Positions 20,020 through 27,356 of a stretch of DNA of 27,356 bases are shown here, in pieces. The DNA is taken from assembly GCA_959607715.1 (NCBI GenBank), contig CAUHNN010000017.1:1-27356 (forward strand), read 5' to 3'. The stretch comes from an uncultured Eggerthella sp. Its GTDB lineage: Bacteria; Actinomycetota; Coriobacteriia; Coriobacteriales; Eggerthellaceae. The translations under genes and the position numbers were made by a program. The number at the start of each line of letters is the position of its first letter. Position 1 is the stretch's first letter. Below the pieces are notes generated by a model that saw nothing but the letters and a program-made list of their open reading frames with translations, was not told the origin of the DNA and did not search any database.

Positions 20020-21498
20020 ATGGCTCATCTTCCCCACAAGGATTCGAACATCTTCATCAAGGAAGTGCAGACGCATCAGCGTCGCTATCACAAGATCGTC
20101 GAGCTCACCCACTCGACCACGAAGGCCGCCGGCGTCATGTTGGCGGCCGCCATCGTCGCGCTCATCGTTGCCAACACCGGCGCGCACGAAGGCTTCCTCC
20201 ACTTCTGGCACACCGAGCTTTCGATCGGCTTCGGCGATTCCCACGTGGAAATGTCGCTTGCCCACATCATCAACGACATATTTATGGCCATCTTCTTCCT
20301 GCTCGTCGGCCTTGAGATCAAATACGAAATGACCGTCGGCGAACTGACGAACATCCGCCAGGCTATCTTGCCGGTGGCTGCGGCTTTCGGTGGTGTGCTC
20401 GCTCCGGTCGCCATCTATCTTTCGTTCAACGCGGGCAGTCCTGGGACCATGATGGGCTGGGGCGTCCCTTCCGCGACCGACATCGCCTTCGCGCTCGGCG
20501 TCTTGGCCCTTCTGGGGTCCCGCGTGCCGGCTGGCGTGCGTGTGTTCTTGAGTACGCTCGCCGTTGCCGACGACATCGTGGCCATTCTTATCATCGCGAT
20601 CTTCTACGGGCAGAGCCCCTCGTTCATCTGGCTTGCCGCCGCATTGGGCGTGATGCTCGTTCTCGTTCTGATGAATCGCTCGCACGTCTACTCGCTCATT
20701 CCCTACATCGTCGTCGGTTCCCTTCTCTGGTTGTGTGTGTTCATGTCGGGCGTCCACTCGACTATCGCTGGCGTGCTTTTGGCCTTCGCCATCCCGTCGG
20801 GCTCGCGCGTCAAGCTGAAGAAGTTCGTCGACTGGTCGGGCGAGCGGGTACGGGAAGCCCACAGCGCGTTTTCGCCTGATGAGCCGGTCATCGGCCAGGA
20901 GGATTACCTCGCTAGCGTCACGCGCCTCGAGCGCGTCGCCCGTCAGGTAGTCCCACCCGCAACGCGTCTCGAGCGCAAGCTGTATCCGTGGGTTTATTTC
21001 GCCATTTTGCCGCTGTTCGCCCTAACTAACGCCGACGTGTCGCTTGCCGGCGCCGCCTTCGGCGACGTCGTTTCCAGCCCGATCTTCTTGGGCGTCTTCT
21101 TCGGCTTGGTCGTGGGTAAGCCTTTGGGCATCATGCTGATGAGCTTCATCATCGTGAAATCGGGGCTCTCGTCGCTGCCCGAAAACGTGAACTGGGCCCA
21201 CATGCTCGGCGCCGCGTTGCTCGGCGGCGTCGGATTCACCATGGCTATCTTCGTGGCGAATTTGGCGTTCGTCGACCCGTCGTATGTGATGGTAGCCAAG
21301 GTCGCCATCCTGAGCGCGTCGCTCGTCGCCGGCGTGGCGGGTTTCCTCTTCCTGTTCGTCCAGGCGAAGCATGCTTCCGAAAAGGGCGTTCGCTACGAGA
21401 TGGAGCTCCCGTCTCCCGACAACGTGCAATCGCATGGCGCGCATGAAGTGGAGCGCCGCCATCGTCGCGAGGAAGAGCGTTCTTCCTTCGGGGAATAA
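20020..21498 (+). CDS. nhaA: Na+/H+ antiporter NhaA
   Basis: This 492-residue membrane protein exchanges internal Na+ (or Li+) for external H+ and helps control pH and salt. The NhaA core is plain: GVPSATDIAFALGVLALLGSRVP with Thr153-Asp154 of the broken helix (Thr132-Asp133 in E. coli), then LSTLAVADDIVAILI with the ion-binding Asp184-Asp185 (Asp163-Asp164 in E. coli), and later a GGVGFTMAIFVANLAF segment. It is about 100 residues longer than E. coli NhaA, with a charged N-terminal lead, a hydrophilic insert near residues 280-320 and a charged C-terminal tail. ATG 20020 has AAGGA six bases upstream; the in-frame start at 19930 has none. It is divergent from hpf. Confidence 0.95.
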   Translation: MAHLPHKDSNIFIKEVQTHQRRYHKIVELTHSTTKAAGVMLAAAIVALIVANTGAHEGFLHFWHTELSIGFGDSHVEMSLAHIINDIFMAIFFLLVGLEIKYEMTVGELTNIRQAILPVAAAFGGVLAPVAIYLSFNAGSPGTMMGWGVPSATDIAFALGVLALLGSRVPAGVRVFLSTLAVADDIVAILIIAIFYGQSPSFIWLAAALGVMLVLVLMNRSHVYSLIPYIVVGSLLWLCVFMSGVHSTIAGVLLAFAIPSGSRVKLKKFVDWSGERVREAHSAFSPDEPVIGQEDYLASVTRLERVARQVVPPATRLERKLYPWVYFAILPLFALTNADVSLAGAAFGDVVSSPIFLGVFFGLVVGKPLGIMLMSFIIVKSGLSSLPENVNWAHMLGAALLGGVGFTMAIFVANLAFVDPSYVMVAKVAILSASLVAGVAGFLFLFVQAKHASEKGVRYEMELPSPDNVQSHGAHEVERRHRREEERSSFGE

Positions 21499-21660
21499 GG
21501 GCGCTGAATCGGGGCGCCTGCACTGATGCGATGCGTGCAAGGACGGCCAGGTGGTCGGAAGCCCTCGGGCCCGGCGCGGTCCGCTCCATCGCCGTTGCAT
21601 GGCGGCGATGCGTCGATGCAAAATGGCGACCGAATACCGCCCGCCTGCCTGACCTGGCGT

Positions 21661-21714
21661 TATGAAGATCTTCTTCATATAGTTTTGCTCCCTTTGCAAC
21701 GCTTTTGTTACCAT
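21661..21714 (+). promoter_or_regulatory. Hairpin and possible promoter ahead of the first NlpC/P60 gene
   Basis: An 8-bp inverted repeat (21661-21668 with 21672-21679) may end nhaA transcription. It is followed by a possible promoter, TTGCTC (21685-21690) and TACCAT (21709-21714) with an 18-bp spacer. A second 8-bp inverted repeat lies at 21587-21610. Evidence is moderate. Confidence 0.35.
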
Positions 21715-21792
21715 GCGTAGTACTCGCGTTTCGCCAATTGCAACCGTAAACAAACGGGCGAAGCGACGCACAAGCGCAAGGGGGCATGTTTA

Positions 21793-22947
21793 ATGACTGA
21801 ACACGCAGGTGCAATTTCGAAGAAATCCGTTCTCTCCGCGTTCTTCGCGGTGGTTCTGGCTCTGGGCATGGCCGTTCCGGCGGCAAGCGCCTTCGCCGAT
21901 CCCGCATCCGACAAGCAGGCTGAAGCCGATGCGGCTCTCCAGAAGCTCAACCAATACCAGGCTGAGCTCGACGCGGCCAGCGGCAACTACCAGAGCGCTC
22001 TGAAGGATCAGAAGGACGCCGAGAAGAAGGTAGACGAAGCTCAGAAGCAGATCGAGGAAAAGACCACCGAGATCGCCGGGTACCAGGATCAGCTGAGCGA
22101 CCGTGCCCGTGAGATGTACCGCTCCGGCGACGTTTCCTTCATCGACGTCATCCTGGGCGCTTCCTCTTTCGAGCAGTTCGCAACCACCTGGAACACGCTC
22201 GAGATGCTCAACCAAAACGATGCCAAGTTGGTCCAGGAGACCAAGACGGCTCGCGAGCAGCTGGAATCTGCTAAGTCCGAAGCCGAGGAGCAGGCTCGCA
22301 TCGCTTCCGATAAGGCAGCCGAAGCCAAGTCCGTTGCCGAGGCCGCTGACCAGAAGGCCAGCGAAATGCAGTCGGTTTACGACAGCCTCTCCTCCGAGGC
22401 CGCGGCCTTGGTGAAGGAAAAGCAGGAAGCCGAAGAGCGCGCCCAGCAGCAGGCGGCTGAGCAGGATGCCACGAGCGGCAACGCCGGCGGCAACAACGGC
22501 CCGAGCGATTCCGACAGCTCGAACAACAGCTCCAACAACAGCGGCAACTCCTCCAATAGCGGCGGCTTCTCCAGCGGCGGATCGTCCTCTAGCGGCGGTA
22601 GCTCGTCCGGCAACGACAGCAGCCAGTCCGTTTCCGGCAGCAAGGTCGTTGCCCGTGCCCAGGCGCAGCTCGGCAAGCCCTACAAGTGGAGCGCTGCCGG
22701 CCCGAACTACTTCGACTGCTCCGGCTTGGTCAGCTACTGCTTGACCGGCAGCTACAGCCACACGTGGACCACCTACGACATCATGACGTGGAAGAAGACC
22801 ACCAATCCCAAGCCCGGCGACATCTGCATCAGGTCGACCCATACCGGCATCTACATCGGCGGAGGCATGATGATCCATGCGCCGCATACCGGAGACGTGG
22901 TCAAGGTCAGCCCGGTTCCTTCCAACATGTGGTACGTCCGCTACTAA
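21793..22947 (+). CDS. Secreted coiled-coil NlpC/P60 peptidoglycan hydrolase, paralog 1
   Basis: This 384-residue exported cell-wall endopeptidase has a signal peptide (about 1-35, cleavage after A-F-A), then a long PcsB/RipA-like coiled-coil domain (about 40-230) with the conserved YRSGDVSFIDVILGASSFE segment. A Ser/Gly/Asn linker of about 55 residues (from roughly 227) follows, then a C-terminal NlpC/P60 domain (about 285-384). The catalytic residues are visible: Cys309 in FDCSGLV, His350 in THTGIYIG and His362 in MIHAPHTG. The family cuts D-gamma-glutamyl-diamino acid bonds in stem peptides, and the coiled coil usually restrains it until partner proteins such as FtsEX bind. The GGGGG-type Shine-Dalgarno lies eight bases from the ATG. 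The next gene is a paralog. Confidence 0.93.
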   Translation: MTEHAGAISKKSVLSAFFAVVLALGMAVPAASAFADPASDKQAEADAALQKLNQYQAELDAASGNYQSALKDQKDAEKKVDEAQKQIEEKTTEIAGYQDQLSDRAREMYRSGDVSFIDVILGASSFEQFATTWNTLEMLNQNDAKLVQETKTAREQLESAKSEAEEQARIASDKAAEAKSVAEAADQKASEMQSVYDSLSSEAAALVKEKQEAEERAQQQAAEQDATSGNAGGNNGPSDSDSSNNSSNNSGNSSNSGGFSSGGSSSSGGSSSGNDSSQSVSGSKVVARAQAQLGKPYKWSAAGPNYFDCSGLVSYCLTGSYSHTWTTYDIMTWKKTTNPKPGDICIRSTHTGIYIGGGMMIHAPHTGDVVKVSPVPSNMWYVRY

Positions 22948-22970
22948 GCGCAGCCAACCAAACGCTTTTG

Positions 22971-22994
22971 AGGGTCCCTCGATCGGGGGACCCT
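22971..22994 (+). terminator. Terminator of the first NlpC/P60 gene
   Basis: A 10-bp stem (22971-22980 with 22985-22994) with a GATC loop is followed by TTCTTTCTT, 24 bp after the stop codon. Confidence 0.85.
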
Positions 22995-23005
22995 TTCTTT
23001 CTTGT

Positions 23006-23104
23006 GGCGATGGCTGGACTTGTGTCGGATGGCGATGGCTGGCCTCGGTTCGGCTCCGTGTCGGATCGCGGCAGCTCGTTTCGGGGTCGGATGGCGATGG
23101 TCGG
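23006..23104 (+). repeat. Imperfect GGCGATGGCTGG repeats
   Basis: GGCGATGGCTGG occurs at 23006-23017 and 23031-23042, and GGCGATGGTCGG at 23093-23104. Related TCGGAT units lie before the second and third copies and at about 23061. They lie between the two hydrolase genes and do not belong to any ORF I can support. Confidence 0.55.
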
Positions 23105-23143
23105 CCTCGGGCTGGACGCTTCGTCGGTTTCGTTCGCGTATCG

Positions 23144-23198
23144 AGAACGGTGCAACACAACATATAGTGACAATATGTCGATACGCACCATATGTTCT
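23144..23198. promoter_or_regulatory. AT-rich nested dyad ahead of the second NlpC/P60 gene
   Basis: Outer arms AGAAC (23144-23148) and GTTCT (23194-23198), middle arms GGTGC (23149-23153) and GCACC (23185-23189), and inner arms ACATAT (23160-23165) and ATATGT (23173-23178) nest on one centre. A third CATATGT copy lies at 23189-23195. The local sequence is much more AT-rich than its surroundings. It could be a repressor operator; TATAGT inside it could be a -10. It lies 133 bp before the start codon. Confidence 0.4.
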
Positions 23199-23330
23199 AA
23201 ATCTTGTGCGCATTTAATGGGAGAAATAGCCCGAAGGGTCAGGGCGGGCCAATGATGGGAGGCTGCTCTGGTACGATTGCCATACTGAAGCTTACCTACA
23301 CCACTTGCTCGATCGCTAGGAGGACTTTCG

Positions 23331-24371
23331 ATGGGCATGATCGCACGAAACAAGCGGATGATCATCGCGGCATGCATGGCCGTGATCTTGGGCGTTACCC
23401 TGGCTCTTCCGGGCCTTGCCTACGCGAAGCCGACCGCTGCCGAAAAGAAGGCGGAGGCGAAAGAGGCGCTGCAGAAGCTCGAGGACATGCAGGAAACCCT
23501 CGACAAGGCCTCTAACGATTACTACAAAGCTGTCGACGAGCAGAAGGCTGCTGAAAAGAAGGTCGACGAAGCCCAGGCCAAGGTCGACGAAAAGACCGCT
23601 GAGATCGAGGGCCTCCAAGATCAGCTGGGCGACCGCGCTCGCAGCATGTACCGCTCCGGCGACGTTTCCTTCATCGACGTCATCCTGGGCGCTTCTTCCT
23701 TCGAGGATTTCGCCACCACGTGGAATACGCTCGAAATGCTCAACGAAAACGACGCGGAGCTGGTTCAGCAGACCAAGGATGCTCGCTTCGAACTCGAGGC
23801 CGCCAAGCAGGAAGCTGAAGAGCAGGCTCAGGTAGCCGCCGACAAGGCTGCCGAGGCTAAGCAGGTCAAGGATGATGCTGAAGCTACCACGGCTGAAATG
23901 CAGCAAGTCTACGACGACCTTTCCAAGGAAGCCGAAAAGCTTCTGAAGGAAGAGGAAGAAGCAGCTGAAAAGGCGCGCCAGGCCGCAGCTGCCGCAGCGG
24001 CTAAGAATAACTCCGGCGGCGGGAGCGTCGACAACGGCAAGACCCAAACCGTGACGGGCAACATCATCGTCGATCGTGCACGCGCTCAGCTCGGCAAGCC
24101 CTACGTTTGGGGCGCATCGGGCCCGAGCTCCTTCGACTGCTCCGGTCTGGTGGGCTACTGCATCACGGGAACGTACGGTAACCATTGGTGCACCACGTAC
24201 ACCATGGCCAACTGGCAGCGCGTGACCAACCCTCAGCCGGGCGATTTCTGCCTCAACAGCCATCATACCGGCGTCTACATCGGCAACGGTCAGATGATCC
24301 ATGCTCCCCGCTCCGGCGACGTGGTCAAGATCAGCGCCGTCCATTCCGATATGTGGTACGTCCGCTACTAA
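23331..24371 (+). CDS. Secreted coiled-coil NlpC/P60 peptidoglycan hydrolase, paralog 2
   Basis: This 346-residue paralog of the preceding gene has the same plan: a signal peptide (about 1-32, A-Y-A cleavage site), a coiled-coil domain (about 35-225) with the same YRSGDVSFIDVILGASSFE block, a much shorter linker (about 20 residues, KNNSGGGSVDNGK), and a C-terminal NlpC/P60 domain with Cys270 (FDCSGLV), His312 (HHTGVYIG) and His324 (MIHAPRSG). The coiled coil ends in an Ala/Glu-rich helix. AGGAGG lies seven bases before the ATG, a strong start. It has its own control region and terminator, so the two paralogs are probably expressed separately. A role in daughter-cell separation is likely from family knowledge but not shown. 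Confidence 0.93.
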   Translation: MGMIARNKRMIIAACMAVILGVTLALPGLAYAKPTAAEKKAEAKEALQKLEDMQETLDKASNDYYKAVDEQKAAEKKVDEAQAKVDEKTAEIEGLQDQLGDRARSMYRSGDVSFIDVILGASSFEDFATTWNTLEMLNENDAELVQQTKDARFELEAAKQEAEEQAQVAADKAAEAKQVKDDAEATTAEMQQVYDDLSKEAEKLLKEEEEAAEKARQAAAAAAAKNNSGGGSVDNGKTQTVTGNIIVDRARAQLGKPYVWGASGPSSFDCSGLVGYCITGTYGNHWCTTYTMANWQRVTNPQPGDFCLNSHHTGVYIGNGQMIHAPRSGDVVKISAVHSDMWYVRY

Positions 24372-24406
24372 TCAATGACCGCGCGGCTGATCAGACATGC
24401 GCATCG

Positions 24407-24444
24407 AAGCGGGAGAGGCTCAGCCTTTCCCGCTTCTTCGTTTT
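24407..24444 (+). terminator. Terminator of the second NlpC/P60 gene
   Basis: A 12-bp stem (24407-24418 with 24424-24435, one G-U) with loop CTCAG is followed by CTTCGTTTT. The remainder of the gap up to the tRNA (24445-24648) holds no gene I can support. Confidence 0.85.
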
Positions 24445-24648
24445 GCCGACCCACGCCCCTTCAGTGAGGGCTGCCTGGCGTCGGCCCCCGAAGAGGGGAG
24501 CTTCTGTGGTGCTCGCCCGTCTGAGCTGCGTTCTGAAGCGTTCGGCGAGGGTCTCGCGATGGGAGACTTGTGGGAAAAGGGGAGACCTCTTCTTTTTCTT
24601 TCGCGCTTGAGCGAAGGGTGTGCTAATATATCACCCGCTAATCATCAA

Positions 24649-24725
24649 CGGGATGTGGCTCAGCTTGGTAGAGCGCTGCGTTCGGGACGCAGAGGTCGCA
24701 GGTTCGAATCCTGTCATCCCGACCA
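24649..24725 (+). tRNA. tRNA-Pro (anticodon CGG)
   Basis: A complete 77-nt cloverleaf is visible. The acceptor arms CGGGATG (24649-24655) and CATCCCG (24715-24721) pair fully. The D-arm has GCTC/GAGC, the anticodon stem is CTGCG/CGCAG with the loop TTCGGGA (anticodon CGG at 24683-24685), and the T-loop has GGTTCGAATCC. The encoded CCA follows at 24723-24725. It starts with C1-G72, as bacterial proline tRNAs do. It reads CCG codons. A TAATAT at 24624-24629 may be the -10. Confidence 0.97.
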
Positions 24726-24853
24726 TTTGAACCGCTGAAAGGTGTTCCGCTAGGAGCACCGTTCTTTTTTGATAGAGTGAAAATCCGTATTAGCAGTCTA
24801 CGTGGGCGTTCGCGCGAATGATGCCGAACCCCTTCGGTACAGGGAGGTATCTC

Positions 24854-25135
24854 ATGAAGATCGGACCTTTTGGTATCTTCGAGATCGCTATTATCCTCAT
24901 CGTCATCCTCATCATCTTCGGCCCGAAGAACCTGCCTAAGCTCGGTACGGCCATCGGCAAGGCAGTGAAGAACCTCCGCGAGGGCCTTGGTGGCAAGAAG
25001 AAGGTCGAAGAGGCCGAGTCCGACGCCGCGAAGAACGACGCGACCGAGATCGAGGTCGAGGTGATCGACAAGCCGGCGCCCGGCTCCAAGCCCGCTCCTA
25101 AGGGCAAGAAGGAAGAGGAAGCCCAAGAAGCCTAA
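24854..25135 (+). CDS. tatA: Twin-arginine translocase subunit TatA/TatE family
   Basis: This 93-residue membrane protein helps form the pore that exports folded proteins bearing twin-arginine signals. It has a single N-terminal helix (about 6-22), the F-G-P-K-N-L-P hinge, and an amphipathic helix (KLGTAIGKAVKNLREGL), all typical of TatA. A long charged tail (Lys/Glu/Asp, then P-A-P-K-G-K-K-E-E-E) follows. The Phe-Gly pair and lack of an early Glu in the helix do not let me separate TatA from TatB strictly, but the sequence is TatA-like. ATG 24854 lies six bases after GGGAGG; an in-frame upstream start at 24818 is unsupported. No tatC is in the window. Confidence 0.92.
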   Translation: MKIGPFGIFEIAIILIVILIIFGPKNLPKLGTAIGKAVKNLREGLGGKKKVEEAESDAAKNDATEIEVEVIDKPAPGSKPAPKGKKEEEAQEA

Positions 25136-25161
25136 AGGCAACCGATCCATACAAGGTGACA

Positions 25162-25196
25162 AAAGGGGCACGTTCCGTTGCGGGACGCGCCCCTTT
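25162..25196 (+). terminator. Hairpin between tatA and greA
   Basis: An 8-bp stem AAAGGGGC (25162-25169 with 25189-25196) continues, after one mismatch, into a 6-bp inner stem. It lies 26 bp after the tatA stop. The following T-run is only the TTT of the stem itself, so read-through into greA is possible. Confidence 0.55.
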
Positions 25197-25242
25197 GCAG
25201 GTAAAGAAAGGAAGACGGACGCGCAAGCGACCAGAGGGAACC

Positions 25243-25713
25243 ATGGATAACAACTACATTCTCACTCAGGAAGGCAAGGAGAAGCTCGAGGAAGAGCTTC
25301 ATTACCTGGAGACGGAAAAGCGCGCCGAGATCGGCGAGCGCATTCGCGTCGCCCGTGAATTCGGCGATATCTCCGAGAACTCCGAATACGACGACGCCAA
25401 GAACGAGCAGGGAATGATGGAGGCGCGCATCGCCGAGATCACCCGCATCCTGGGCGAGGCCACGATCGTTTCCAAGCCCTCCGGCTCTTCGAACAAGGTC
25501 AACATCGGCAGCACCGTCACCGTCGACATGGGCGGTCGCGAGCGCGTTTTCACGATCGTCGGCGGCGCTGAGAGCGATTCGGCAGCCGGCAAGATCTCCA
25601 ACGAGTCCCCGGTCGGCGCTGCTCTGCTTGGCCATAAGAAGGGCGACAACATCGAGACGACCGGGCCGACCGGCCGCGCCATCAAGATGACCATCCTCAA
25701 GATCGAGCACTAA
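25243..25713 (+). CDS. greA: Transcription elongation factor GreA
   Basis: This 156-residue factor enters the RNA polymerase secondary channel and makes the enzyme cut the 3' end of backtracked transcripts, which frees stalled complexes. The N-terminal coiled coil (about 5-75) carries the acidic tip DISENSEYDDAK with Asp42 and Glu45, which help place the catalytic metal. The C-terminal FKBP-like domain (about 80-156) has the V-N-I-G-S-T-V-T-V and P-V-G-A-A-L-L-G-H-K-K-G-D signatures. Its length is normal for GreA. ATG 25243 follows AGAGGGA at 25233-25239, while earlier in-frame codons run through the upstream hairpin. It lies 84 bp ahead of lysS in the same direction, so co-expression is likely. 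Confidence 0.96.
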   Translation: MDNNYILTQEGKEKLEEELHYLETEKRAEIGERIRVAREFGDISENSEYDDAKNEQGMMEARIAEITRILGEATIVSKPSGSSNKVNIGSTVTVDMGGRERVFTIVGGAESDSAAGKISNESPVGAALLGHKKGDNIETTGPTGRAIKMTILKIEH

Positions 25714-25797
25714 CCCACCGTCATTTCCGCGCGGATGCACGCAGCCACGCAGCGCGCGTGCGAACCCGCTTCACGACACGGCAAGGAGCATCAGCCC

Positions 25798-27297
25798 ATG
25801 GCAGAAGAAACCACCGAGCACGTTATCGAAGACGACCCCATTGAGGTTCGCCGCGCCAAGCGCGAAGCTTTGATGGAGGCTGGCCAGAACCCCTACGGCC
25901 AGGCGTTCGACTACACCCACCACGTCGCCGAACTCGACGAGAAATACGCCGAGCTCGAGGATGGCCAGAACACCGAAGACCGCGTCAAGGTCGCCGGCCG
26001 CATCATGGCCAAGCGCGTTCAGGGCAAGATCATCTTCTTCGAGCTCATGGATTCTTCGGCGCGCATCCAGCTGTTCTGCCGCATCAACGCCCTGGGCGAA
26101 GATGCCTTCGCTGCCATGAAGGACCTTGACCTGGGCGACTGGATCGGCGTTTCGGGCCTTATGATGCGCACGCGCCGCGGCCAGCTTTCCGTCGCCGTCG
26201 ACTCGTTCGAGCTGTTGAGCAAGTCGCTTCGTCCGCTGCCCGAGAAGTTCCACGGCCTGTCCGATAAGGAGCTTCGCTATCGTCAGCGCTACGTCGACCT
26301 CATCGTCAACGACGATGTTCGCTCCACGTTCGAGAAGCGCTTCAAGATCATCTCGGCATTCCGTCGCTACATGGAATCCGACGGCTACTACGAGGTCGAG
26401 ACGCCCATTCTCCAAACCATTCAGGGCGGCGCGACGGCCAAGCCCTTCATCACGCATTTCAACGCCCTTGATCAGGAATGCTACCTGCGCATCGCCACCG
26501 AGCTTCACTTGAAGCGTCTTTTGGTCGGCGGGTTCGAGCGCGTCTTCGAGATCGGCCGCATCTTCCGCAACGAGGGCATGGACCTGACCCATAACCCCGA
26601 GTTCACGACCATGGAGGCCTACCGCGCCTTCACGGATCTTCAGGGCATGAAGGAGCTTGCCCAGGGCGTCATCAAGGCCGCGAACGCCGCGGTCAACGAC
26701 ATCGAGCAGCTTGAGTACCAAGGAAGGACCATCGACCTTTCGGGCGAATGGCCTTCTATCCCCATGACCAAGGTCGTTTCGGACGCCCTCGGCGAAGAGA
26801 TCACTCTCGATACGCCCGTTGAGCATCTGCGCGAACTGGCGAAGAAGAACGACATCGAAGTAAAGGACGAATGGACCGCCGGCAAGCTGGTTGCCGAACT
26901 CTACGATGAAATCGGCGAGCCGACGCTGGTCAACCCCACCTTCGTGTGCGACTACCCCGTCGAGGTGAGCCCGCTTGCCAAGCGCTTCGATCACGATCCG
27001 CGCCTGACCGATCGCTTCGAGCTCGTTATCGCCGGTCATGAGTACGCCAATGCCTTCTCGGAGCTCAACGACCCCGTCGATCAGGCCGAGCGTTTCCAGA
27101 AGCAGATGGAGGAAAAGGCAACTGGTGACGAAGAGGCCATGGAATACGATACCGATTACGTTCGCGCCCTTGAGTACGGCATGCCTCCTGCGGGCGGCAT
27201 CGGCATCGGCATCGACCGTGTGGTCATGCTGCTCACCAACCAGGCGAGCATTCGCGATGTGCTGCTTTTCCCGCACATGAGACCTGAAGCCAACTAG
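25798..27297 (+). CDS. lysS: Lysyl-tRNA synthetase, class II
   Basis: This 499-residue cytoplasmic enzyme charges tRNA-Lys with lysine. The N-terminal OB-fold anticodon-binding domain (about 60-165) includes VKVAGRIMAKRVQGKIIFFEL. The class II catalytic core (about 170-495) has motif 2 (F-R-N-E-G-M-D-L-T-H-N-P-E-F-T, about 256-270) and motif 3 (GGIGIGIDRVVMLLTNQ, about 465-481). RYRQRYVDLIVN and GGATAKPFITHFN are typical LysRS blocks. ATG 25798 is chosen because AAGGAG lies nine bases upstream and the family begins near there; an earlier in-frame start at 25735 is unsupported. No T-box leader is seen. The gene ends six bases before a probable insertion-sequence end. Confidence 0.97.
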   Translation: MAEETTEHVIEDDPIEVRRAKREALMEAGQNPYGQAFDYTHHVAELDEKYAELEDGQNTEDRVKVAGRIMAKRVQGKIIFFELMDSSARIQLFCRINALGEDAFAAMKDLDLGDWIGVSGLMMRTRRGQLSVAVDSFELLSKSLRPLPEKFHGLSDKELRYRQRYVDLIVNDDVRSTFEKRFKIISAFRRYMESDGYYEVETPILQTIQGGATAKPFITHFNALDQECYLRIATELHLKRLLVGGFERVFEIGRIFRNEGMDLTHNPEFTTMEAYRAFTDLQGMKELAQGVIKAANAAVNDIEQLEYQGRTIDLSGEWPSIPMTKVVSDALGEEITLDTPVEHLRELAKKNDIEVKDEWTAGKLVAELYDEIGEPTLVNPTFVCDYPVEVSPLAKRFDHDPRLTDRFELVIAGHEYANAFSELNDPVDQAERFQKQMEEKATGDEEAMEYDTDYVRALEYGMPPAGGIGIGIDRVVMLLTNQASIRDVLLFPHMRPEAN

Positions 27298-27303
27298 CAC
27301 TTG

Positions 27304-27356
27304 TGAACTGCGCCCCAAAACTTGGACGCGTTAAATCATAACCTCTAGGCGGCCTC
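27304..27356. mobile_element. Probable end of an IS3-family element (IS150-like), truncated by the window
   Basis: Bases 27304-27330 begin TGAACTGCGCCCCAAAACTT and resemble from memory the terminal inverted repeats of IS3-family IS150-group elements (TG-A/T-ACTG-C/A-CCCCAAAA-GTTGGAC). The remaining 26 bases fit nothing else. Neither a transposase nor the other end is within the window, so this could also be a solo remnant. Confidence 0.45.

Noticed and set aside
21790..23163. 457-residue minus-strand ORF and similar one at 23316-24344
   Set aside because: They mirror the NlpC/P60 genes and have the repetitive composition expected from the complement of coiled-coil codons.
25714..25797. T-box leader ahead of lysS
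   Set aside because: The gap is only 84 bp and shows no T-box sequence or antiterminator.
25771..27318. 515-residue minus-strand ORF
   Set aside because: It lies fully opposite lysS, whose class II motifs are clear; shadow frame.

Overview
The window is a chromosomal stretch of a GC-rich Gram-positive organism, most likely an actinobacterium of the class Coriobacteriia (Eggerthella/Slackia-type). This placement is an inference from GC-rich codon use, strong Shine-Dalgarno sites, two PcsB-like coiled-coil NlpC/P60 hydrolases, a long-form hibernation factor and a wall-glycopolymer export cluster. There is no rRNA or other direct taxonomic marker. One tRNA (Pro, CGG) is present. There is no CRISPR array, prophage or plasmid function, and the only mobile-element signal is a probable IS3-type end at the right edge.

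Layout. (1) 1-5270 is an envelope glycopolymer block: a GDPD-like fragment, a CDP-glycerol glycerophosphotransferase-type enzyme on the minus strand, a TagGH-type ABC exporter, a membrane acyltransferase with an apparent frameshift at its 5' end, and gpsA, which makes glycerol-3-phosphate. (2) 5320-7906 is a divergent methionine pair: a MetA with Glu111 (acetyl-CoA type) and an O-acetylhomoserine sulfhydrylase, separated by a region rich in dyads. (3) 8128-9220 holds a universal stress protein and a 650-bp non-coding interval with two promoter-hairpin-terminator units; the second folds into a 6S-RNA-like structure. (4) 9254-14544 holds a MATE exporter divergent from a MerR regulator across a textbook 19-bp-spacer MerR promoter, then a GNAT enzyme, a VanZ-like protein and a DHA2-type MFS exporter. 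(5) 14722-18802 holds a Pat-like GNAT with a probably leaderless mRNA, a polar amino acid ABC importer (lipoprotein, permease, ATPase) and a gamma-carbonic-anhydrase-like protein joined to the ATPase gene. (6) 19117-21498 holds long HPF and NhaA, divergent across a region with repeated GTTCA half-sites. (7) 21793-24371 holds two paralogous secreted NlpC/P60 hydrolases sharing a 50-nt identical segment. (8) 24649-27297 holds tRNA-Pro, tatA, greA and lysS.

How it fits together. GpsA can supply glycerol-3-phosphate for the CDP-glycerol-type polymerase, TagGH can export the polymer and the acyltransferase could decorate it. MetA and MetY form the acetyl route of direct sulfhydrylation to homocysteine. 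The most unusual item is the predicted structured RNA at about 9009-9214. The second tier is the acyltransferase frameshift, the MerR/MATE divergon and the near-identical stretch in the two cell-wall hydrolases.
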